Shown: positions 1 through 5,120 of the stretch, one piece after another
Position numbering within the stretch: position 1 is the first letter of the stretch
Layout of the letters: each line of letters begins with the position of its first letter
NCBI GenBank assembly: GCA_964638815.1
Contig: CAZXBB010000188.1
Location: 1-11,606 of the forward strand
DNA from: CAZXBB01 sp964638815
GTDB lineage: Bacteria > Planctomycetota > Phycisphaerae > Phycisphaerales > SM1A02
Direction of reading: 5' to 3'
DNA length: 11,606 bases
Program-made: the position numbers and the translations under genes
Notes under the pieces: model-generated
Database searches by the model: none
What the model was told of the DNA's origin: nothing
What the model saw: the letters and a program-made list of their open reading frames with translations, nothing else

Positions 1-608
1 AGTGCCGCTTCGATCTGTGTCGCCGGACAGCCCTGCGGATCGATCTCCTCCGCGCGCCAGCCGAGCGCCCGCGCCGCTTCGATGTTCTCGGCGAGATCAT
101 CGAAGAACAGGATGGCCTGCCCCGCGTGCGCGGTCGCCGCCTCCACGGCCCGGTACGCCGCCGCGTCCGGCTTGCGCGCCGCCAGCAGGTGGGACGCGAA
201 CAGATGACGCAGGGCACGGACCGTCGGAAGCCGGACGAGATCCTGCCAGTGCTCGTGGCACGTGTTCGACAGCGCCGCGGTCTCGAGGCCGATGTCGTTG
301 AGACGCCCGATCACGTCGAGGACGCGCGGATACTCGCCGCGTGTCCACGCACGGTGCACGCGCACGACCTCGTCCGGCGTGTAGAGCCCCTTCATGGCGT
401 CGCTCAGCGCGGTCGCGAACTCCCGCTCCGTGATCGCGCCGCGCTGGTAGGCGTCGTTGATCGCGTGAAAGCCGTTGTCCACGAGGACGGCGTCCGGGTC
501 GCCACGCACGTCGAGCCCGACGACCGCGCAGCCCTCCGCCCATGAGCGGCAGATGCGTATAAGGACGCCCCCCAGGTCGAAGCAGACGAGTCTGATCGTT
601 TGGCTCAT
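1..608 (-). CDS. HAD-superfamily hydrolase, YihX-like (3' end cut by window)
   Basis: Probable sugar-phosphate or other small-molecule phosphatase of the haloacid dehalogenase superfamily, cytoplasmic. 202 codons are visible and no stop is reached before position 1. E. coli YihX is about 199 residues, so only a few C-terminal residues are likely missing. Visible motifs are motif I FDLGGVL (nucleophile D11), motif II LSNT (114-117 region), motif III lysine in ARKPD (K146) and motif IV FFDD (D170, D171). The second motif-I position, normally Asp, is Gly here, as in YihX-type DLGN/DLGG proteins. ATG at 608 is chosen because it puts motif I eight residues from the N terminus. No good Shine-Dalgarno precedes it, and the start codon lies inside a 13-bp tandem repeat. 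The substrate cannot be read from sequence. Family assignment is firm, specificity is not. Confidence 0.88.
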   Translation of the reverse strand, partial: MSQTIRLVCFDLGGVLIRICRSWAEGCAVVGLDVRGDPDAVLVDNGFHAINDAYQRGAITEREFATALSDAMKGLYTPDEVVRVHRAWTRGEYPRVLDVIGRLNDIGLETAALSNTCHEHWQDLVRLPTVRALRHLFASHLLAARKPDAAAYRAVEAATAHAGQAILFFDDLAENIEAARALGWRAEEIDPQGCPATQIEAA

Positions 609-645
609 GAGGGTCCCACATGAGGGTCCCACATGAGGGTCCCAG
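607..645. repeat. 13-bp tandem repeat, 3 copies, over the HAD start codon
   Basis: The unit ATGAGGGTCCCAC (plus strand) occurs at 607-619, 620-632 and 633-645. The last copy differs only in its final base. On the minus strand each copy supplies an ATG (at 608, 621 and 634), and because the period is 13 the three ATGs lie in three different frames. Only the one at 608 opens the HAD hydrolase. Confidence 0.95.
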
Positions 646-679
646 GCACATCGACGTTCGCATGGAACCACACATTGAA

Positions 680-853
680 CCACAGGAGGCGACGCAGGGC
701 CATGGGGGCGGATGCCGGGTCCGTGCGTCTTCCCGCGGTCGCGCGACGCGCCTCCGGGTGGATTGACACTGGCGTGCGGCCACGATCGTGGCCCACGACA
801 CGGCGGCCCATGACAGTGGCCGTGCCTCCGTGGCCCTCCGTCGCCCTCTGTGG
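680..853. repeat. Imperfect inverted repeat with 30-bp arms between tadA and the HAD gene
   Basis: The plus-strand arm at 680-709 and the reverse complement of 824-853 match at 25 of 30 positions by eye. Both arms begin CCACAG and share GGCGACG and AGGGCCA blocks. Each arm is itself built of about three 10-bp units (CCACAGAGGG-like). The spacer (710-823) contains a perfect 16-bp palindrome. No coding sequence is supported here. This fills most of the 279-bp gap between tadA and the HAD gene. It could be a small non-autonomous element, a REP-like unit or a processed transcript hairpin. No target-site duplication was found. Confidence 0.6.
778..793. repeat. Perfect 16-bp palindrome
   Basis: GGCCACGATCGTGGCC equals its own reverse complement. 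It lies within the spacer of the inverted repeat between tadA and the HAD gene. It could be an operator-type site. It has no following T-run, so it is not a convincing terminator. Confidence 0.7.
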
Positions 854-887
854 CCCCATGCGCTTCAACCCCGACCGGGCCGAGGCG

Positions 888-1406
888 TCAGCCGGCCTGG
901 GTGCGCTTCCTGTCCTCGCGCTTCGCGCGGAAGAAGTCGCGGAGGAGATCCGCGCACCGGTCGGCCAGCAGGCCGCTGATGACGGTCACCTCGTGGTTGA
1001 GACGCTTGTCCGTCGGGATGCGGTAGAGCGTGTCGCACGCGCCGGCCTTCGGGTCGCTCGCGCCGTAGATCACGCGGGAAACGCGCGCGTTCACCATCGC
1101 GCCCGCGCACATCGGGCAGGGCTCGAGCGTCACCGCGAGCGAACAGTCGGTCAGACGCCACTCGCCCAGCGCGCGGCCGGCGCGGGAGATCGCGAGCAGC
1201 TCGGCGTGGGCGACCGGGTCGTTCGACGACTCGCGCAGGTTGTAGCCCTCCGCGATGATCCGGTTCCCGCGATAGACCACGGCGCCCACCGGCACCTCGT
1301 CGAGCGCGGCCGCCTGCCCGGCGAGCTCGATCGCCCGCTCCATCATGGCCACGTCGATCCCCGTCACTTCACGTGCCGGTCCGGAGGCGAGATGGAGGCT
1401 GGTCAT
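888..1406 (-). CDS. tadA: tRNA-specific adenosine deaminase TadA
   Basis: 172-residue cytidine/deoxycytidylate deaminase-fold enzyme. In bacteria TadA converts A34 of the tRNA-Arg(ACG) wobble position to inosine. Zinc and catalytic motifs are intact: HAE (H67, proton-shuttle E69) and PCPMC (C97, C100). Other typical TadA segments are EVPVGAVV (37-44), the GYN turn near residue 54, NDPVAHAEL (62-70) and a charged C-terminal helix ending the domain. ATG at 1406 follows a GGGAGAAG-type Shine-Dalgarno about ten bases upstream. An internal Met at residue 21 is possible but has no comparable support. It lies 120 bp downstream of tatC on the same strand. TACAAT at 1508-1513 (minus strand) could be its own -10 element, but no -35 is visible. 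Confidence 0.95.
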   Translation of the reverse strand: MTSLHLASGPAREVTGIDVAMMERAIELAGQAAALDEVPVGAVVYRGNRIIAEGYNLRESSNDPVAHAELLAISRAGRALGEWRLTDCSLAVTLEPCPMCAGAMVNARVSRVIYGASDPKAGACDTLYRIPTDKRLNHEVTVISGLLADRCADLLRDFFRAKREDRKRTQAG

Positions 1407-1526
1407 GCGAGTCTTCTCCCGTCGGCGGCGACGCCGGTCCTGATCTCCATCGACGCCTTCGTTCCCCCACTGCGACGCGCGGGTGCGAGAGTGGCGAAAC
1501 GCTCCCGATTGTAGTGGCTCGGACGG

Positions 1527-2561
1527 TTATCGAGCGTCGCCGTCACCCGCCCCGCCACCGGAATTATCGGAGCCGCCCCGGCGGCCGACGCGACCTTCCG
1601 CCACCGACGAGGCCGGGGCGACCATGAGGAGCAGGATACCGAACTCGTAGAGCCCGTAGAGCGGCACCAGCATGATGAGCATCGATGCCACGTCCGCGGG
1701 CGTGATGACGGCGGCGATGACCGCGCAGAGCCCGAGGGCGTAGCGACGCCGCGCGCGCAGCCACGCCACGCTCACGAGATTCAGCCACCCGAGCAGGAGG
1801 ATGACGAGCGGCATCTGGAAGGCGATCGCCACGCCGAGCATCAGCACGAGGATGAAGTTGATGACAAAGCTGATCCGGAACTTCTGCTCGATGCCGCCGG
1901 GGCGGAGCGGCTCGACGCGGACAACCTCGACCGCGCCGTCCTCGCCGGGTAGCGCCACGTAGAACTCGAGGTCCGGCACCAGCAGCCAGGCGTCGCCGGC
2001 CGCCGGACGATCGGGCGCGACGGCCCGCACGGCGATCGCCGGGGCGGCCGCGAGGGCAGCCGTCACCCGCGCGTCCCGATCCGGGGCGGGGCCCCCGATA
2101 TCGGCCGACGCCGCGAACATGATCAGCACGTGCAGCATCAGCGGCAGCATGACGTAGTACAGCAACGCGATCCCGGCGACGGTCAGAACCGCGCTGCCGG
2201 GCAGCAGGAAGTGCACGAAGCGACGCTCGCTGAGGTACAGCCCCGGCGCCACGAACTTCCAGGTCTGCCAGAGCAGCCACGGCGCCGCGAGGACGAGCGC
2301 CGCGATCAGGCTCAGCTTCAGCTCCGCCAGCAGGAACTCGGGCGGGCTGAGAACCTGGAGCTCGGGGGAGAGCCCGTGCGACCGGAGGACGTCGTAGACC
2401 GGGATCAGCAACCAGCTGAGGACCTGGTCCGAAAGGAAGAACACGATGATGAAGAGCGGCAGGGGCGCGACGAGCGCGAGCAGCATGCGCCGCCGGAGCT
2501 CCTCGAGGTGGTCGCCGAAGCTCATCGTGGCGTCGTCCGGATGCGGTTCGGCGGGGGGCAT
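1527..2561 (-). CDS. tatC: Sec-independent (twin-arginine) translocase subunit TatC
   Basis: 344-residue inner-membrane protein, the receptor of the Tat pathway that binds twin-arginine signal peptides of folded proteins. The N-terminal HLEELRRRM motif (18-26) and the FVAPGLYLSERR segment (103-114, with E112 aligning to E. coli E103) form the known signal-peptide binding site. Six membrane segments can be traced at about 27-50, 82-105, 118-149, 230-258, 274-300 and 300-315. It is longer than the usual 250 or so residues, mainly because about 80 hydrophilic residues (150-229) sit between TM3 and TM4 where most TatCs have a short periplasmic loop. A Gly/Ser-rich cytoplasmic tail follows. Q249 sits where E. 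coli has E170. ATG at 2561 is preceded by GAGG with five-base spacing. The open frame continues upstream to 2789, but that stretch overlaps the sigma gene and looks non-coding. Confidence 0.95.
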   Translation of the reverse strand: MPPAEPHPDDATMSFGDHLEELRRRMLLALVAPLPLFIIVFFLSDQVLSWLLIPVYDVLRSHGLSPELQVLSPPEFLLAELKLSLIAALVLAAPWLLWQTWKFVAPGLYLSERRFVHFLLPGSAVLTVAGIALLYYVMLPLMLHVLIMFAASADIGGPAPDRDARVTAALAAAPAIAVRAVAPDRPAAGDAWLLVPDLEFYVALPGEDGAVEVVRVEPLRPGGIEQKFRISFVINFILVLMLGVAIAFQMPLVILLLGWLNLVSVAWLRARRRYALGLCAVIAAVITPADVASMLIMLVPLYGLYEFGILLLMVAPASSVAEGRVGRRGGSDNSGGGAGDGDAR

Positions 2562-2676
2562 AGCATCCTCGTGCGTTCGATTCCGGGCCCGGTAAGGCCC
2601 CGAAGCTCCGTTTCGGGCCCAAAAATAGCGGTCGATCGGCGACGGGGGACGTCCTCGCCGGCATCCCGAGTAAGCA
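2562..2676. promoter_or_regulatory. Divergent tatC / sigma-factor control region with operator-like repeats
   Basis: This 115-bp gap separates two divergent starts, so it should hold both promoters. TTCCGGGCCC (2581-2590) and TTTCGGGCCC (2611-2620) are direct repeats exactly 30 bp apart, about three helical turns. The second also forms an inverted repeat with GGCCCCGAA (2596-2604 against 2612-2619, one bulged base). An A/T patch, AAAAATA, follows at 2621-2627. I could not assign convincing -35/-10 pairs. A regulatory role is inferred from position and symmetry only. Confidence 0.4.
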
Positions 2677-3363
2677 ATGGCCCATCTGCAGCGTACGGAG
2701 GAGCGGCTTATCGAGCGAGCCCGCTCCGGTGACCGCAGGGCACAACAGAGCCTCTGGCACGCCCACCGCAGATGGGTCGCCGCGATCATTCTCGCTCACC
2801 GGCCCCGGAACGTGGAAGTTGACGACCTGATGCAGGAGACGGCACTCAAGTACCTTGCCAAGCTCGACACGCTCCGCGACGCCGGCGCGTTCCGGCCGTG
2901 GCTCCGCCGCATCGCGATCAACATCTGCCGCGGCTCTGCCCGCAGCTACCGCCCGACGCTGGGGCTCGCCGAGGACACCCGCGTGGACTCGGACGACGGG
3001 CGCCCCGGACGTGACGTGGTGGCCGAGACACGGGAGACGCCTCCCGACGGGGTCGTCGCGGCGTGCGACGCGGCGCAGCGGCTGATGGCTCAGGCGTTGA
3101 CCCTGCCGCCGGACTACCGCGAACCGCTTCTGCTGCGCTGCGTGCAGTCATTGAGCTACCAGCAGATCAGCGAGATCCTGGAGGTCCCGGTGACGACCGT
3201 CGAGACGCGTCTGGCCCGGGCGCGGCGCATGCTCCGCGAGGAGCTGGGGGAGGCGACGGCGAACGGCAAGCCGCCGTGCGGGGACCGGGCGCCGGGCCCG
3301 CGCGGGAGGCCGGCAGGACACACGCCCTCGAGGAAGGGGCCTGAGAACAAGAGCCACAAGTGA
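2677..3363 (+). CDS. ECF-type RNA polymerase sigma-70 factor
   Basis: 228-residue alternative sigma factor of the extracytoplasmic-function class. Region 2 spans about 12-90, with VDDLMQETALKYL (48-60) as the core-binding helix and FRPWLRRIAINICR (72-85) as the promoter -10 recognition and melting segment. Region 4 spans about 138-190: LPPDYREPLLLRC, then the helix-turn-helix SYQQISEILEV and VTTVETRLARARR. The linker (91-137) is acidic and rather long, and a basic Pro/Gly-rich tail of about 38 residues follows region 4. ATG at 2677 has only a weak GAG upstream. It is followed after 20 bp by a membrane protein that fits its anti-sigma factor, so the pair likely forms one transcription unit, perhaps autoregulated. 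The ECF subgroup and the regulon cannot be told from the window. Confidence 0.92.
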   Translation: MAHLQRTEERLIERARSGDRRAQQSLWHAHRRWVAAIILAHRPRNVEVDDLMQETALKYLAKLDTLRDAGAFRPWLRRIAINICRGSARSYRPTLGLAEDTRVDSDDGRPGRDVVAETRETPPDGVVAACDAAQRLMAQALTLPPDYREPLLLRCVQSLSYQQISEILEVPVTTVETRLARARRMLREELGEATANGKPPCGDRAPGPRGRPAGHTPSRKGPENKSHK

Positions 3364-3383
3364 CACCTTGTGGGGGAAATCCG

Positions 3384-3977
3384 ATGCATGACGAAACTCA
3401 CGACACGTTCGCCCTGACGTACGAAGCTCCCGCGCCCGAGGAGGACGTCCTGATGTCGCGCCTGATCGACGGCGTGGCGTCGGACGCGGATCGCACGCGC
3501 TTCGAGACTCTGGCCGACGCGAATCCGCGGCTCTGGCGGGAGCTTGCCTGCCGCCAGCAGGACATGACCGCGCTGCGCGCGGAGGTCATGACGGCGACGG
3601 CCGTCGCCGCGTCGGTGGATCTGCCGCGCCGCTGGTTCGCCCCGCCCAGTATCTCGTGGACGATGGCGATGTCCGGCTGGGCGGCCATGATCATCGTCAT
3701 GGTGTCGTGGGCGGCGCTCGCCCTGACGCCGCGGGTGCCCGACGTGCGCTCGCCGGAGGAGCACTTTCACGCGTACCTCGGTGCGCCGTACGTGCTCGAC
3801 ATGCAGCCGAAGGTCCTCGAGGTCAGCCATGTCTCCGACGGCCGCGTCGCCGTGCGCTTCGTACGGGAGGTCGAGGAGGTCCTCTTCGTCGATCCGGACG
3901 GCGAGTGGCCCGTGGACGAACACGGCGACCTGCTGCGCGATCTGCGCAAGTTCAGGCAGCAGACGGCGCGGCACTGA
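3384..3977 (+). CDS. Putative single-pass membrane anti-sigma factor
   Basis: 197 residues. The N-terminal cytoplasmic part contains LMSRLIDGVASDADRTRFE (23-41) and ANPRLWRELACRQQ (46-59), a helical pattern typical of planctomycete anti-sigma-like proteins encoded after ECF sigma genes. One membrane segment lies at about 91-114. The roughly 80-residue C-terminal part, presumably periplasmic, includes a beta-rich stretch (YVLDMQPKVLEVSHV, VAVRFVREVEEVLFV). No HxxxCxxC zinc motif of the ZAS family is present. ATG at 3384 is preferred because GGGGGAA (3372-3378) lies six bases upstream. A GTG at 3360 overlapping the sigma stop codon would add eight residues. The anti-sigma role is inferred mainly from gene order and topology. 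The C-terminal domain matches nothing I recognise. Confidence 0.75.
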   Translation: MHDETHDTFALTYEAPAPEEDVLMSRLIDGVASDADRTRFETLADANPRLWRELACRQQDMTALRAEVMTATAVAASVDLPRRWFAPPSISWTMAMSGWAAMIIVMVSWAALALTPRVPDVRSPEEHFHAYLGAPYVLDMQPKVLEVSHVSDGRVAVRFVREVEEVLFVDPDGEWPVDEHGDLLRDLRKFRQQTARH

Positions 3978-4019
3978 GGACCGGAAACCAGGACCGCCGT
4001 CGCCCCCGACACGCGCGGC

Positions 4020-4034
4020 TATACTTTCGCGCCA
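4020..4034 (+). promoter_or_regulatory. Possible -10 element directly before the DnaJ-type gene
   Basis: TATACT at 4020-4025 lies nine bases before the ATG at 4035. A start site 6-8 bases downstream of it would leave a leader of only a few nucleotides, and no Shine-Dalgarno is present between 3990 and 4034. This suggests a leaderless or near-leaderless mRNA. No clear -35 is seen, so the call rests on one hexamer. Confidence 0.35.
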
Positions 4035-4991
4035 ATGTCGAGGAAGCGGGATTTCTACGAGGTGCTCGGCGTCTCGCGCAACGCGAACGCCGACGAGATT
4101 CGCAAGGCCTACCGCGCGCTGGCGCGCAAGTGGCATCCGGACGTCAACAAGGAGCCCGAGGCGGGGGCGCGGTTCAACGAGGCAACCGAGGCGTACGACG
4201 TCCTCGGCGACCCCGAGAAGCGCAAGGCGTATGACCGGTTCGGCGCGGCCGGCGTCGGCGCCGGCGCCGCCGGGGCGGCGCGGGGAGGTCCGGCCGGATC
4301 GGCGGGCTTCGACGTCGGCGATCTCGGGAGCCTCTTCGACGAGATGTTCGGCGGACAGGCGTCGCCGTTCGGCCATGCCGGCGCGCGCGGGGCGCCCTTC
4401 GGCGCGCGCGGGCCGCGCCCGGTGCGCGGCGCCGACGTCGAGCACGCGATCTCGGTCACGTTCATGACGGCGGCTCGCGGCGGATCGGAACGGGTGCGTC
4501 TGAACATCGGCGGATCGGTCCGCACGATCGACGTCAAGATCCCGCCCGCGATCGAGCCCGGCGCGAAGCTTCGTCTGCGCGGACGGGGTCAGCCGGGAAG
4601 CGAGGGCGCGCCCGACGGCGACCTCATCATCACAGTCGAGGTGGGGGGCCATCCGCTGTTCCGCCGCGACGGTCTCGATCTCGTGGTGGACGTGCCGATC
4701 ACGATCGCCGAGGCGGCGCTCGGCGCGAACGTGCGCGTGCCGCTGCTCGAAGGCTCGGCCGAGATCCGGATCCCGCCTGGCACCGGAAGCGGCACGAAGC
4801 TGCGTCTTCGCGGCAAGGGCCTCGGTAACGCGTCGGGACGCACGGGCGACTACTTCGCCGTCGTGCAGATCGCGGCGCCCGGCCGCCTCTCGGAGCGCGC
4901 CCGAGCGGCGCTCGACACGCTGGCGGGCGAGTTGCAAAATCCGAGGGAAACGGGACCATGGGCCGACGGCGCGGACGAAGCCGGCGCGTGA
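4035..4991 (+). CDS. DnaJ-family co-chaperone without zinc finger (CbpA/type II-like)
   Basis: 318-residue Hsp40 expected to stimulate DnaK ATPase activity and deliver clients in the cytoplasm. The J domain spans about 5-70 with HPD at 34-36 and the usual flanks (DFYEVLGVSRNA, YDVLGDPEKRKAYDRFG). A Gly/Ala/Phe-rich linker follows (71-130, with DLGSLFDEMFGG at 96-107). Two C-terminal client-binding beta domains span about 131-205 and 206-290, marked by the parallel motifs PPAIEPGAKLRLRGRG and PPGTGSGTKLRLRGKG. The CxxCxGxG zinc domain of type I DnaJ is missing, so this is the CbpA/DnaJB arrangement rather than canonical DnaJ. No grpE or dnaK is adjacent. ATG at 4035 starts the J domain at the normal distance and lacks a Shine-Dalgarno. 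Confidence 0.93.
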   Translation: MSRKRDFYEVLGVSRNANADEIRKAYRALARKWHPDVNKEPEAGARFNEATEAYDVLGDPEKRKAYDRFGAAGVGAGAAGAARGGPAGSAGFDVGDLGSLFDEMFGGQASPFGHAGARGAPFGARGPRPVRGADVEHAISVTFMTAARGGSERVRLNIGGSVRTIDVKIPPAIEPGAKLRLRGRGQPGSEGAPDGDLIITVEVGGHPLFRRDGLDLVVDVPITIAEAALGANVRVPLLEGSAEIRIPPGTGSGTKLRLRGKGLGNASGRTGDYFAVVQIAAPGRLSERARAALDTLAGELQNPRETGPWADGADEAGA

Positions 4992-5001
4992 CCCGTGCCC
5001 A

Positions 5002-5080
5002 CGCCGGGCCTGGGTCGCCGGGCCTGGGTCGCCGGTCCGGCTCGCCGGTCCGGCTTGCCGGTCAGACTACCGGTCAGGAT
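5002..5080. repeat. Degenerate 12-14-bp tandem repeat, six units
   Basis: Units at 5002-5015 and 5016-5029 are identical (CGCCGGGCCTGGGT). Units at 5030-5042 and 5043-5055 are identical to each other (CGCCGGTCCGGCT). Units at 5056-5068 and 5069-5080 are progressively diverged (TGCCGGTCAGACT, then ACCGGTCAGGAT). The array fills most of the 122-bp gap between the DnaJ-type gene and the glycosylphosphotransferase. Its last unit runs into the ATG of a small leader ORF. Confidence 0.9.
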
Positions 5081-5120
5081 GTTTGAAAAAATGAGCCTCA
5101 GAGCAGACCCGGCGTGCTGA
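5079..5120 (+). CDS. Candidate 13-codon leader ORF overlapping the next gene's start
   Basis: ATG at 5079 opens MFEKMSLRADPAC and stops with TGA at 5118-5120. The stop lies just past the GTG start of the glycosylphosphotransferase (5114), giving a 7-base overlap. CAGG precedes the ATG, while the GTG itself has no evident ribosome binding site, so translational coupling is possible. A/T-rich codons (TTT GAA AAA ATG) stand out from the GC-rich surroundings. The ORF is very short and could be chance. Confidence 0.3.
   Translation: MFEKMSLRADPAC

Noticed and set aside
605..868. 87-residue minus-strand frame ending ATGA-overlapped with the HAD start
   Set aside because: Tempting as a coupled upstream gene, but it translates the inverted repeat and the 13-bp tandem repeat, has no domain and lacks a convincing ribosome binding site.
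867..887. Hairpin after tadA as terminator
   Set aside because: The CCCGGTCGGG stem has only a two-base loop and no T-run follows on the minus strand.
633..1514. 293-residue plus-strand open frame over tadA and the tadA-HAD gap
   Set aside because: Opposes tadA, which has intact zinc motifs. Its upstream half lies in the inverted-repeat region and has no protein-like composition.
1407..1526. Possible tRNA or SRP RNA beside tadA
   Set aside because: Checked because tRNA-Ser or ffs genes often neighbour tadA. No T-loop GTTCGA-type motif, cloverleaf pairing or SRP tetraloop helix was found.
2562..2789. 76-residue N-terminal extension of TatC
   Set aside because: It overlaps the 5' end of the sigma gene on the other strand. 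Normal TatC N termini begin shortly before HLxELRxR, and GAGG precedes the ATG at 2561.
3156..4937. 593-residue minus-strand open frame across sigma, anti-sigma and dnaJ-type genes
   Set aside because: Antisense shadow of three well-supported plus-strand genes; R/H/A-rich with no domain.
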